This document shows, piece by piece, positions 8,332 to 16,066 of a stretch of 38,712 bases of DNA (the first letter of the stretch is position 1; every line of letters begins with the position of its first letter). Below the pieces are notes generated by a model. It saw only the letters and a list, made by a program, of their open reading frames with translations, had not been told where the DNA came from and ran no database searches. The position numbers and the translations under genes are program-made. The stretch is from Pseudonocardia sp. (GTDB taxonomy: Bacteria > Actinomycetota > Actinomycetes > Mycobacteriales > Pseudonocardiaceae), in assembly GCA_019244295.1 (NCBI GenBank), contig JAFASX010000068.1, forward strand, positions 1 through 38,712. Reading direction: 5' to 3'.

Positions 8332-8335
8332 ACGC

Positions 8336-8347
8336 TACCCTTCCCCC
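8336..8347 (+). promoter_or_regulatory. Leaderless -10 box for the second RHH antitoxin
   Basis: TACCCT (8336-8341) is followed by six bases and then ATG 8348, with no Shine-Dalgarno sequence. This is the same TANNNT-N6-start layout as the first antitoxin. The box lies immediately outside the IS6-like terminal repeat, so the element inserted just upstream of this promoter. Confidence 0.45.
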
Positions 8348-8590
8348 ATGAGCAGCGAGCTGGAGTCGGTGGAGCTGCCGGTCGAGCTCCTCGAGCAAGC
8401 GCGTGATGCCGCCCGCAGCGGCGCAGAAGGCAGCGTGGCTGACTACGTGGCGGAAGCCGTGCGGCGTCGTCTGGCCAAGGATCGGGCACTCGCGCAAGTC
8501 ACCAGGCTGTTCGGTGGACCGCCTCCTGAAGAAGTCCTCGCCTTGGTCCGGCAGCGAGCAGGTCTTCCGCCTCTTCGTAGCGCTTCGTGA
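8348..8590 (+). CDS. RHH-type antitoxin of a VapBC-like pair
   Basis: 80 residues: ESVELPVELLEQARDAARSG, a ribbon-helix-helix-like front, then VADYVAEAVRRRLAKDRA and a C-terminal tail with LFGGPPPEEVLALVR. The stop overlaps the next start by four bases (GTGA), the standard antitoxin-toxin coupling. The reading frame is open further upstream, but ATG 8348 fits the leaderless promoter and the family start. It should bind its own promoter and neutralise the PIN toxin encoded next, which is broken here. Confidence 0.7.
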   Translation: MSSELESVELPVELLEQARDAARSGAEGSVADYVAEAVRRRLAKDRALAQVTRLFGGPPPEEVLALVRQRAGLPPLRSAS

Positions 8591-8984
8591 TCGGTGGTCG
8601 AGTCCTCGATGTGAGCGCGATCGTCGGCTTCTGCACCGGACAGTCGGTGTACGCCGAAGCCTTGGTGATGACCGCGATCGAGGAGAACATCGTGTTGAGC
8701 ATCCCGGCGGCGGCACTGGCCCGCGCCTGTGGGGTGATCCCCGAGGCCACGAACTCGGCGTGGATGTCCTGCTCGGCCTGCCGTGTGCCATCGTGGATCC
8801 CCTGGACACCGCGCAGGCGCGCGCACTCGGTGCGCTCGTGGGGCAAAGCGGTGATCCGGATCGAGATATTGCCGCCGCGCATGTCGTGCACTGCGCCCAG
8901 CAACGCGGCTGGCCAGTGGTGACAAACGACCCCAAACCACTGCTCAGCCTTGATAGCTCGATTGAAATCGAGAGCTTGCCCTAG
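8587..8984 (+). pseudogene. PIN-domain (VapC-like) toxin, frameshifted
   Basis: The first frame from GTG 8587 gives GGRVLDVSAIVGFCTGQSVYA, with the first PIN acidic residue in VLDVSA, and continues to about IPEATN. The rest of the domain lies in another frame: DVLLGLPCAIVDPLD, then DRDIAAAHVVHCAQQRGWPV and VVTNDP, ending at 8984. The frame change falls around 8740-8760. Joined, the pieces would make a normal PIN ribonuclease of about 130 residues. As sequenced, the second half is lost and the toxin should be inactive. A single-base assembly error is the alternative. Confidence 0.7.
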
Positions 8985-8992
8985 CGCACGCC

Positions 8993-9101
8993 CTAGTGTC
9001 TCGTAGTGGTAGTCAGTTTATCCTTACGGCATGAAGATCTTGCCTTGACTAGCTGCCATGTGAGCCAGCCGGGTAAACGAATTTCCATTACGAAACACTA
9101 G
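8993..9101. mobile_element. 109-bp MITE-like element with imperfect terminal inverted repeats
   Basis: CTAGTGTCTCGTAGTGG (8993-9009) and CCATTACGAAACACTAG (9085-9101) are inverted copies with 15 of 17 positions matching. The outer TA dinucleotides could be a TA target duplication, as produced by IS630/Tc1-type transposases. The interior has no coding capacity. It sits four bases from the next IS6-like end. Confidence 0.6.
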
Positions 9102-9105
9102 CGCG

Positions 9106-9136
9106 GGCATTGTCAGGTTGACGGGGCTGGGGTGTT
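9106..9136. mobile_element. Solitary IS6-like left end
   Basis: GGCATTGTCAGGTTG (9106-9120) followed by ACGGGGCTGGGGTGTT is the reverse complement of the right end of the 345-bp element, identical over about 31 bp. Similarity then stops, so only the terminal part of a copy, or a recombination product, remains. Confidence 0.7.
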
Positions 9137-9329
9137 TCGGTCTATCCGTGGGGGTAAGGCCTCCTTGTGTACCCTCGATGAGCTGATCGAGTATTACTTA
9201 GCCAAGCGTCGGGGGAGCACTGCGCTCGTGCGTTTAGGGGGCGCACATGGCGTATCCGAGCAAGGCCGGCCCGAGTGGTTCAGTCATGAATCCAGGACGC
9301 TCGTTAATGGTAGGGCCTCGACCCAATGA
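9132..9329 (+). CDS. Small hypothetical ORF, doubtful
   Basis: A 65-codon frame from GTG 9132 that starts inside the IS end. It contains LDELIEYYLAKRR, with one rare TTA codon, and matches no family I know. There is no clear ribosome binding site. It may be a chance reading frame or the tail of a disrupted gene. Confidence 0.2.
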   Translation: MFRSIRGGKASLCTLDELIEYYLAKRRGSTALVRLGGAHGVSEQGRPEWFSHESRTLVNGRASTQ

Positions 9330-9392
9330 CGACATTGATGGTGGAGACGATTTGTGTGAATATCTGGCGGGTTGCTCCCCGGATCAGGTGGC

Positions 9393-9490
9393 CGGCCGGT
9401 AGTGCTATGGGCGCGTGGCGTCTACAAGGGCCGCAAGAGATCTCTGACCCCCACCCAGGTCCAGGACCTGCATACCCGCGTCGTGGGACG
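9393..9490 (+). pseudogene. Serine recombinase (resolvase/invertase) C-terminal remnant
   Basis: A short stretch encodes ARGVYKGRKRSLTPTQVQDL, the hallmark hinge and start of the helix-turn-helix of Pin/resolvase-type serine recombinases. Neither the catalytic domain nor the rest of the HTH is present. The frame then runs on into unrelated sequence. Confidence 0.55.
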
Positions 9491-9551
9491 AAACCGTAGC
9501 TGCCTACGACTGGTGGTACGAACACGACAACCCGACCCCAACCGCTTCGGA

Positions 9552-9758
9552 ATGACCATGACCACCAACACCCAGACGGTGTGGCTTGACAACCCAGGCA
9601 CCGTCGTGCGTATTTTCGAGACCGGGGACTGTGCAGCGAACGGTGTTTCCGGCCCGACACGCCGGGCGGAGATGCGGTGGATGGGGACTGTGAGTGATGA
9701 CATCGGATCTGTGGAGGTGACTACGACGCGTGGCCTTGTCATGGATGTCGCGGGGTAA
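9552..9758 (+). CDS. Unidentified 68-residue ORF abutting the methyltransferase gene
   Basis: Start ATG 9552 or 9558; the stop at 9756-9758 directly touches the GTG of the methyltransferase gene. The peptide has one cysteine and segments TVWLDNPGTVVRIFETGDC and GSVEVTTTRGLVMDVAG. No signal peptide, membrane helix or known domain is visible. The zero-base gap suggests translational coupling, so it may be a partner or substrate of the methyltransferase; a peptide precursor is a speculative option. The upstream part of the same frame carries the recombinase remnant, so this ORF may also be a chimera. Confidence 0.45.
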   Translation: MTMTTNTQTVWLDNPGTVVRIFETGDCAANGVSGPTRRAEMRWMGTVSDDIGSVEVTTTRGLVMDVAG

Positions 9759-10637
9759 GTGAGCGTGCAGGAGCCCTCGGCCGCTCGTGGCCAACGGGCG
9801 CGGACGGGGTTCGACCACGTCTACGACGAGCCGGATCCCCGCGCGTTCTTTCGCGCGCTGGGCCCCTTCGAGTACCAGACACCCCACCATGCCCAGGGCG
9901 TGTTCCGGCGATTGGTTGCCGCGGTTGGGTCGAACGGTGCGGTCGAGCGGCCAGTGACGGTGCTGGACCTCTGCTGTTCCTACGGGATCAACGCCGCGCT
10001 GCTCAACCATGACCTGACCCTGGCCGAGTTGCACGCCCGCTACACCGGCCCGGACACCGCCGCACTGTCCACCGCCGAGCTGATCGCCTCCGACCGGGCT
10101 TTCTACGCCGCCCGCCGACGCCCTCAGACCGAGGCGGCCCACGTGATCGGCCTAGACCCAGCCGGTCACGCGATCGCCTACGCCCGCGCGGTGGGACTGT
10201 TGGACGACGGGTTCGCCGAGAACCTGGAAACCACGGCCCCCAGCCCGGCCCTGCTCCACGCGGCGAGACACCTCCGCCTGATCACGGTCACCGGTGGGGC
10301 CAGTTTCTTGTCCGCCCGCACGTTCCGGCCCCTGCTGGACAACGCCCGCCATCCCGTGTGGGTCGCGGCGTTCGTCCTGCGTACCGGCCCCTACCAGCCC
10401 ATCGCCGACGAACTGGCCACCTGGGGGCTGGTCACCGAGATCTCCACCGGCACCTTCCCGCAACGCCGGTTCACCAGCCCCGCCGAACAGCAGTACGCCC
10501 TCGACGCAGTCACCGCCACCGGCCACGACCCCCACGAGAAAGAAACCCACGGCTCCTTCCACACCACCCTGCACCTATCCCGGCCCACCGACGACACCAC
10601 AGCGTTCCCACTCACCCTCCTCCTGCCGAACACCTGA
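9759..10637 (+). CDS. Class I SAM-dependent methyltransferase-like protein
   Basis: 292 residues from GTG 9759. The central motif VTVLDLCCSYGINAALL (67-83) is a SAM-binding motif I, and VIGLDPAGHAIAYARAVGL (from 129) carries an acidic residue at the position that usually binds the SAM ribose (Asp133). The sequence between them is longer than in typical small-molecule methyltransferases. The C-terminal half is beta-rich (YQPIADELATWGLVTEIST) and has no recognisable substrate-binding domain. The substrate is unknown. It follows the 68-codon ORF without a gap and lies between two IS6-like ends, so it may be cargo of a mobile segment. Confidence 0.6.
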   Translation: MSVQEPSAARGQRARTGFDHVYDEPDPRAFFRALGPFEYQTPHHAQGVFRRLVAAVGSNGAVERPVTVLDLCCSYGINAALLNHDLTLAELHARYTGPDTAALSTAELIASDRAFYAARRRPQTEAAHVIGLDPAGHAIAYARAVGLLDDGFAENLETTAPSPALLHAARHLRLITVTGGASFLSARTFRPLLDNARHPVWVAAFVLRTGPYQPIADELATWGLVTEISTGTFPQRRFTSPAEQQYALDAVTATGHDPHEKETHGSFHTTLHLSRPTDDTTAFPLTLLLPNT

Positions 10638-10663
10638 CCATGTCAACGCGTCTCGGACACGAT

Positions 10664-11180
10664 GGCATTGTCAGGTTGTTTGACAGTCGAGGGTGACTGG
10701 CGTCTTGACCCCGAAAGCGTGGTTCAGTGCCTGTGGTCAGGCGGCGGTGCGCAGCCCGACGATCTCGTTCCAGGTGGTGAATCGGGTGGTCATCTTGTGT
10801 CGGTGCTGGGCCGCGGTGAGCCGGTGGCGGCGGGGTCGGGAAGTGCGGTGATATCCCGCTGAACACCGAGAGGAACCGCTACGCCCCGCCGGGAGAGCGG
10901 AACCCTTTTCATCGCTCGTTCCCGCTGCCTGGTCGGTTGATGGAAGTTCTCGGCTCGGTTGTTCAGATACGTCGACCGGCGATGCTCCACCCCGGGAATC
11001 AGCCGCCGGTGGGCCACACCGTAGCTGGCCAGCGTGCCAGTGACCAGCACCCAGGCACGCACCGCGGTCCCTTTGAGCAGCGTGCGCAAGAACCTGGTCG
11101 CGGCATTGGCGTCCCGCCGAGAGGTGACCAGAATGTCCAGGACATTGCCGTGCTGGTCCACCGCCCTGCCGACCTCCGCC
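10664..11180 (-). mobile_element. Truncated IS6-family insertion sequence
   Basis: It starts at GGCATTGTCAGGTTG (10664-10678) and encodes on the minus strand the C-terminal two-fifths of an IS6-type transposase: DQHGNVLDILVTSRRDANAA, then LASYGVAHR, YLNNRAENFHQPTRQRERAM and, in another frame, FSGISPHF. An extra G in the run after AAAA following RERAM shifts the frame, and an in-frame TAG follows. The 5' part and left end are missing. About 315 bp is shared with the 345-bp element at 7987, including the same frameshift, so both derive from an already defective copy. Confidence 0.85.
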
Positions 11181-11255
11181 CCCGCCCCACTTCGCGGCGA
11201 GGCGAAGCCGACGAAGCCGCGGCGACGCGAAGCCGGCGAAGCCGCGGCAGCCGGC
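11181..11255. other. GC-rich spacer with short reiterated GCGAAGCCG units
   Basis: Reiterated GACGAAGCCG/GGCGAAGCCG units separated by GCGGC lie between the IS fragment and the permease stop. No gene is seen. The repeats can fold and may serve as a weak terminator for the permease gene. Confidence 0.35.
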
Positions 11256-12737
11256 CTACTCCGCGCCGACGGGTGAGTGTCGAGTGTCGTGGTGGCCGAA
11301 GCCTTCGCGACGGATGCGGGCGACCTCTTTACGGGCGAACATCCAGCCGATCACCAGCAGCACCACGATCGGCGGGATCCCCGCGATCACGATCCTGCCG
11401 GTGGATCCGTTGAACCAGGTCAACCCCAGCACCGCGAGCAGGAAAACCAGCGTCAGGAAGTTCGTGTACGGAGCGCCGGGCAGCCGGAACCGCGGGCGCT
11501 CGATAAAACCGCGCTGGGCCGCCCGCCACATCGCGTAATGCGCGATCATAATCATCGACCACATACCAACAATGCCCACCGCGGCGAACTCAGTGGTGAT
11601 CTCGAAGGCTTCCTTCGGGAGTACCAGGTTGAGGAAGACCCCGAAGAGATAGATCAGAGCCGTGAGCAACACCCCGGCGTAGGGCACACCGTGCCGGCTC
11701 ATCTGGCTCAGGAAGCCCGGTGCGGAGCCGTTGAACGCCAACGAGCGAAGCACCCGGCCCGTGGTGTAGAGCCCGGAGTTCACGCTGGACAGCGCGGCGG
11801 TTATCAGCACGATGTTCATGATCCCGGCGGCGGCGGGGACGTGCAGCTTGGACAGGACGGTGACGAACGGGCTGCCAGCCTCGGAATAACTCGAGAACGG
11901 CAGCAGCATGGTCAACAGCAACACTGAGCCGACGTAGAAGATCGCGATCCGCCAGCCCACCGAGTTGACCGCCTTCGGGATGATCTTGCGTGGGTTGTCG
12001 GTCTCACCGGCGGCCACACCGACCATTTCCACGCCGGCGTAGGCGAACACCACACCCTGCAAGATCAGCAGTGCCGGCCACGCCCCGTTCGGGAAGAATC
12101 CACCGTGATCGAAGATCATCTGAGGGCCGGTGGACAGCCCCGGGGTTAACTCGGTGCGGGCGATCAGCGTCCAGATCGCGAACACCATGAACCCAACCAG
12201 GGCTATCACTTTGATCAGAGCGAACCAGAACTCCAACTCACCGAAGTACTTCACTGACACCAAGTTCACCGCCAGCACAATGGACAGCGCGATCAGCGCC
12301 GGGATCCACTGCGGCACGTCGGGATAGAAGAAGCGGGTGTACACGGCCGCGGCCGTGACATCGCCCATGCCGCTGCACGCCCAGTTCAGGAAGTACATCC
12401 AGCCGGCAAAGTAGGCCGCTTTCTCCCCGATGAACTCCCGGGAGTAGGAGACAAACGAGCCGGAGGTCGGCCGGTGCATGACCATCTCACCCATCGCCCG
12501 CACCACCAGGAAGGCGAACGCCCCGGCCACCGCATAGATGATCATCAGGGACGGGCCGGCCTCGTATAGCCGCTTACCAGCGCCGAGGAACAGACCGCTG
12601 CCGATCGCGCCACCGATGGCGATCATCTGAACCTGGCGATTACCCAGGCGTTTTTGGTAGCCCTGGTCTTCGAACACCGCGATGTCAGTACGTGACTCGT
12701 ACTGTTCGGCGTCTTCCGCACGGATGTCTTGCGTCAT
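11256..12737 (-). CDS. ansP: Amino acid permease, likely L-asparagine permease (AnsP-like)
   Basis: 493 residues of the APC superfamily (amino acid transporter family), with about 12 hydrophobic segments in the cell membrane. The conserved front motif GNRQVQMIAIGGAIGSGLFL, the motif PTSGSFVSYSREFIGEKAA and VFAYAGVEMVGVAAGET identify this family. The N-terminal GYQKRLGNRQVQM, SGSFVSY and YFAGWMYFLNW closely resemble mycobacterial AnsP, proton-coupled asparagine uptake permeases. Substrate is inferred from that resemblance; GABA or another neutral amino acid remains possible. The ATG start follows an AAGGGGCAG stretch. The gene stands alone and is intact. Confidence 0.8.
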   Translation of the reverse strand: MTQDIRAEDAEQYESRTDIAVFEDQGYQKRLGNRQVQMIAIGGAIGSGLFLGAGKRLYEAGPSLMIIYAVAGAFAFLVVRAMGEMVMHRPTSGSFVSYSREFIGEKAAYFAGWMYFLNWACSGMGDVTAAAVYTRFFYPDVPQWIPALIALSIVLAVNLVSVKYFGELEFWFALIKVIALVGFMVFAIWTLIARTELTPGLSTGPQMIFDHGGFFPNGAWPALLILQGVVFAYAGVEMVGVAAGETDNPRKIIPKAVNSVGWRIAIFYVGSVLLLTMLLPFSSYSEAGSPFVTVLSKLHVPAAAGIMNIVLITAALSSVNSGLYTTGRVLRSLAFNGSAPGFLSQMSRHGVPYAGVLLTALIYLFGVFLNLVLPKEAFEITTEFAAVGIVGMWSMIMIAHYAMWRAAQRGFIERPRFRLPGAPYTNFLTLVFLLAVLGLTWFNGSTGRIVIAGIPPIVVLLVIGWMFARKEVARIRREGFGHHDTRHSPVGAE

Positions 12738-12852
12738 AAACTGCCCCTTCTTAGCCCGAAGGCCAACCCCAAAGACACGAAGTGGCCTTGGAGTGAATGA
12801 TCTCTTACACTTCCGGCGTTACGTAGCTATTTGGGTCCCAGGATATGGCCGA

Positions 12853-13102
12853 TCACCCGAAGGCGCCGCCATCGGAACGGGGTGCCCGCACGCCGATCGG
12901 TCCGCACCGCTCCGACACACCGTCGTCGTCGGCTCGATCGCGGACGATCGCCGCCGCCCAGCGGTGCTCCCGCCCAACGTGCGTGACGAGGTTACACAGC
13001 GTCCATCCGGGGCAGGTGGGGCACCGGAAGCGACTTGTCGGCGGCCTCGGTGAGCTCGCCGAGTAGCCGGTTTCGTTCGACGAGAGCAGCGGCGTGTTCC
13101 AT
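12853..13102 (-). pseudogene. Mycothiol-dependent (maleylpyruvate isomerase-type) enzyme, N-terminal fragment
   Basis: From ATG 13102 on the minus strand the frame reads HAAALVERNRLLGELTEAAD and then KSLPVP before a frameshift. The next frame gives CPTCPGWTLCNLVTHVGREH and RWAAAIVRDRAD, the signature of the DinB-like N-terminal domain of mycothiol-dependent maleylpyruvate isomerase family proteins. The histidine in HVGREH fits a metal ligand of that fold. The coding similarity ends soon after, near 12900. The gene is both frameshifted and truncated, so it should be non-functional. Confidence 0.65.
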
Positions 13103-13284
13103 AGACGGAGACAGTACTTCGGTGCACCGACGAGTTCCGCCGCTGTAGCCCGGTTAGCCCGCCGAGCGCCCACCGAAGCGGTCGGGGGAGATGTCGGGCG
13201 AGATTCCGACAAACGCGGTTATCGTTCCAGGACCCAGGCGCTTACGGTATCTGCCAGTATCACAGGTTTATGGAGACATCAAGC

Positions 13285-14316
13285 ATGCGACGGCCCGAGG
13301 CGCCGGATCGCAACCTGGCTCTGGAACTGGTACGGGTCACCGAAGCGGCCGCGATGGCCGCCGGGAGGTGGGTCGGGCGGGGAGATAAGAACGGCGGGGA
13401 CCAAGCCGCTGTGGACGCGATGCGCAAGCTCATCGCCGGGGTGTCGATGCGCGGCGTGGTCGTCATCGGAGAGGGCGAGAAAGACGAAGCACCAATGCTG
13501 TACAACGGCGAGCGGGTCGGCAACGGCGATGGGCCGGAACTAGACGTCGCGGTGGACCCGATCGACGGCACCACCCTGATGAGCAAGGGCATGCCGAACG
13601 CGCTTGCGGTGCTCGCGGTGGCCGAACGCGGAGCGATGTTCGATCCGTCCTCTGTGTTTTACATGGAGAAGATCGCGGTCGGCCCGGAGGCCGCTGGCTC
13701 GGTGGACATCACCGCGCCTGTCTCGGAGAACATCCGACGGGTGGCAAAGGCCCGCTCCATTGATGTAGCCGATGTCACCGTCTGCATTCTTGACCGGCCG
13801 CGACACGACGAGCTCGTCCGGCAGGTCAGGGCGACCGGCGCCCGCATCCACTTCATTTCCGACGGTGACGTCGCCGGCGCCATCTCGGCGGCCCGGCTGG
13901 GCACCGGTGTCGACATCCTGATGGGTATCGGCGGCACCCCAGAGGGCATCATCGCGGCGGCGGCCCTGAAGTCAATGGGCGGGGCTATGCAGGCTCGCCT
14001 ATGGCCGCGCGACGACGCTGAGCGGGAAAAAGCCATCGCGGCCGGACACGACCTGGACCGGGTGCTCGTCACCGATGACCTGGTTGCCGGGGACAACGTG
14101 TTCTTCTGCGCCACCGGAGTGACCGATGGCGACCTGTTGCGGGGTGTGCACTACACCCCAGGCGGATGCACCACCCAGTCGATCGTGATGCGATCCAAAT
14201 CCGGCACCGTGCGCATGATCGATGCCTATCACCGGCTGAACAAGCTGCGAGCTTACTCCTCGGTCAATTACGATATTGAGAGCGCCGGCGAGGAGATGGT
14301 CCCTCTTCTGCCATAG
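13285..14316 (+). CDS. glpX: Class II fructose-1,6-bisphosphatase
   Basis: 343 residues. GlpX hydrolyses fructose 1,6-bisphosphate to fructose 6-phosphate in gluconeogenesis, using divalent metal. Diagnostic motifs are [14 protein letters not shown] (60-72), [16 protein letters not shown] (87-102; metal-binding Asp residues), [11 protein letters not shown] and [16 protein letters not shown]. It is intact and close to the usual length. ATG 13285 has GGAG eight to nine bases upstream; ATG 13270 in the same frame has no ribosome binding site. The downstream neighbour is a fumarase vestige, matching the glpX-fum order in mycobacteria. Confidence 0.96.
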   Translation: MRRPEAPDRNLALELVRVTEAAAMAAGRWVGRGDKNGGDQAAVDAMRKLIAGVSMRGVVVIGEGEKDEAPMLYNGERVGNGDGPELDVAVDPIDGTTLMSKGMPNALAVLAVAERGAMFDPSSVFYMEKIAVGPEAAGSVDITAPVSENIRRVAKARSIDVADVTVCILDRPRHDELVRQVRATGARIHFISDGDVAGAISAARLGTGVDILMGIGGTPEGIIAAAALKSMGGAMQARLWPRDDAEREKAIAAGHDLDRVLVTDDLVAGDNVFFCATGVTDGDLLRGVHYTPGGCTTQSIVMRSKSGTVRMIDAYHRLNKLRAYSSVNYDIESAGEEMVPLLP

Positions 14317-14337
14317 TCGATCAGAGTCATCGCCACG

Positions 14338-14454
14338 ATGAACAGCGCGGACGACAGCGGCGGGCCACGCGGCGCAGCCAGGAAAGCCAAGGGGTTCCGC
14401 CGGATCGAGCACGACAGCATGGGCGAGGTCCGGGTTCCGGTCAATGCCATGTAG
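14338..14454 (+). pseudogene. fumC: Fumarase class II (fumC) N-terminal vestige
   Basis: A 38-codon frame from ATG 14338 contains FRRIEHDSMGEVRVPVNAM and then a TAG stop. This matches the start of class II fumarases (RIEHDxMGEVRVPxDAL). The expected continuation (YGAQTQRAVENF) and the remaining 400 or so residues are absent; unrelated sequence follows at once. The gene sits 21 bases after glpX, exactly where fum lies in M. tuberculosis. It looks like a large deletion that removed almost all of the gene. Confidence 0.75.
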
Positions 14455-14689
14455 GGCCGCCGCGCGGGCGATCACCAAGTGGATGGCCGACCGGTTCGGG
14501 GCCCCGACCCTCGCCCACTACCGGCGGATGTACGAGTCCCGCGGTCGCTCCTGGCCAACCGTGGCTGCGTCCCCGAATCGCTGAAGCGCTTGGATTTCGG
14601 ACGGGTCCAGGCGGCTCGTACCCAAGTAGCCCAGTGTGGAGTGCCTTCGGTGCTCAGGGGACTGGACGAACGATTGCACGCCTATGGCC
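14455..14689. other. Spacer after the fumarase vestige, nothing identified
   Basis: A plus-strand frame continues with ITKWMADRFGAPTLAHYRRM before stopping near 14582, but I recognise no family. It could be the tail of whatever was joined to the fumarase remnant by the deletion. No RNA or repeat is seen. Confidence 0.3.
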
Positions 14690-15319
14690 TCAGTGGCGCT
14701 CAAGCGGTAGATCGCGCACCATGATGTCGAACTCGGGCGCAAAGTCGGTAGCAGGCCCACGGAGACGGCCAACGACTCGCCAGCCCCACCGTTCATAGAG
14801 TGCTCGCGTTTCATGGGCAACGGGCTCCACCGCGAGCGTGGCTCGTGATTCAGGACGGTCGCCAAGTAGGGTGTCATGGAGCCTCCGGCCAGTTCCATAG
14901 CCGCGCCACGATTCGGCCACCACGAAGTCAATGAGCGCGAACGTCCGTCCCTCCCATTCCTGGGTCACGTCCTCGGGTACTGGCGTTATGAAGCCGTCCC
15001 ACCAATGGGTATCCGGACGCAAGGTATGGCCGTAGGCGAAACCGATGAGCTCGTCTCCGGCCCGCGCGGTGACAATGCCGAGCGTGGCGTCACGAGCAAG
15101 CCGCGAGAGACCCCGCCGAAACTCTCCCTCCCCATGCTCCGGCCATGTATAGGGTGGTCTTGAAAAGGCGTCATAGTACAACCGGAAGAGAGACTCCTCA
15201 TGTTCTCGTACGGTTTCTGACGTGCCGAGCTGCACGTGGACGCCGGACGGAGACGTATGAGCTTCCCTTGTGGAGCGCTGATCTAAGCGTTGGCAAGGGA
15301 GGTCATCGGTCGGGGTCAT
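14690..15319 (-). CDS. GNAT family N-acetyltransferase
   Basis: Up to 209 residues. The acetyl-CoA binding signature is seen in FALIDFVVAESWRGYGTGRR (motif A, with RGYGTG as the R/Q-x-x-G-x-G/A loop). The late strand and helix ETRALYERWGWRVVGRLRG follow the usual fold. An N-terminal segment with LFRLYYDAFSRPPYTWPE would shape the substrate pocket. The substrate cannot be told. The ATG at 15319 has no good ribosome binding site; a GTG near residue 28 is a plausible alternative. It stands on the strand opposite to glpX. Confidence 0.75.
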   Translation of the reverse strand: MTPTDDLPCQRLDQRSTREAHTSPSGVHVQLGTSETVREHEESLFRLYYDAFSRPPYTWPEHGEGEFRRGLSRLARDATLGIVTARAGDELIGFAYGHTLRPDTHWWDGFITPVPEDVTQEWEGRTFALIDFVVAESWRGYGTGRRLHDTLLGDRPESRATLAVEPVAHETRALYERWGWRVVGRLRGPATDFAPEFDIMVRDLPLERH

Positions 15320-15495
15320 GGGGTGAGCGTAGGCCCCTTGGGCGCGCCCACATCGAGTTTCGCTGTCATGCGGCGGCCAATGCCCGGGCTTGCTGGACTT
15401 CTAGGAGAGGACCCCCAGAGTTGATCTTCCTGCTGCCCGAGCTGGCCGTCATCGAAGTGCGCACCCCCCGGCCCGCTGAGAAGCGCTTGAAATGA

Positions 15496-15672
15496 GGCGA
15501 TCAAACGATACGCTTCAAAGGTGGCCACGACGAAAATGTCCCTGACCCTGGAGTCCACCGCCGCCTTTCTGGCAAACCCTACGACGGGCAGGATCTGGCC
15601 ATTGCTGAGCTGGAACATCAGCACATGATTGCCGAAGCGTTGACCGGACGGGGGCGGCGTGCGGCGGGGTGA
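15496..15672 (+). pseudogene. Probable truncated antitoxin upstream of the MazF-like toxin
   Basis: The frame ending at 15672 encodes GKPYDGQDLAIAELEHQHMI and AEALTGRG, like the charged C-terminal tail of many small antitoxins. It overlaps the toxin start by 14 bases. No ATG or GTG precedes it between the previous stop (15495) and the conserved part, and no DNA-binding N-terminus is found. It is either a remnant or begins at a non-standard codon. Confidence 0.35.
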
Positions 15673-15973
15673 GTGCTGGCGTTACCGGCCGCGTGCGATC
15701 CCGATTGGTCCGATGGTCCTCGTCTCGGCTCAGTACCTCATCGACGACCGGGCCGTTGACATGCTCTACGGCGTCCCGCTGGTTGTCGACGATCCGGGAG
15801 GGCTGACCGCCATTCCAGTCACAATCGGCACCGCCTCCGGCTGGCTGAACATCGCCCGCGATATCACCCGGATCTACCGAGGCGCTCTCGTCGAGCACCT
15901 CGGCACGTTGGATCCCGCCGACCTCGACCGCGTCGACAAGGCCATTTACAACACCTTCGGCCTTCCCCTGTGA
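15659..15973 (+). CDS. MazF/PemK-like toxin
   Basis: 104 residues from GTG 15659. The opening RRGECWRYRP matches the start of PemK/MazF barrels (RGEIW...), followed by PMVLVSAQYLIDD, GLTAIPVTIG and a C-terminal LDPADLDRVDKAIYNTFGL helix. These proteins are usually sequence-specific endoribonucleases neutralised by a small antitoxin encoded just upstream. Only a truncated candidate antitoxin is visible there. The catalytic Arg and Ser/Thr positions are not convincing, which would explain how a toxin without an intact antitoxin is tolerated. Similarity is moderate. Confidence 0.55.
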   Translation: MRRGECWRYRPRAIPIGPMVLVSAQYLIDDRAVDMLYGVPLVVDDPGGLTAIPVTIGTASGWLNIARDITRIYRGALVEHLGTLDPADLDRVDKAIYNTFGLPL

Positions 15974-16066
15974 TTCACATGCGCGCAAGATTGCGCGACA
16001 CGGTCTCCTCCCAGTTTCGTGTTCTGGCCGAACTCAGCTCGTGCCCTGCACGCAGCGGCACCGCGG

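Noticed and set aside
8730..8770. Programmed frameshift in the PIN toxin
   Set aside because: No slippery heptamer or downstream structure is evident, and VapC toxins are not known to use one; mutation or sequencing error is simpler.
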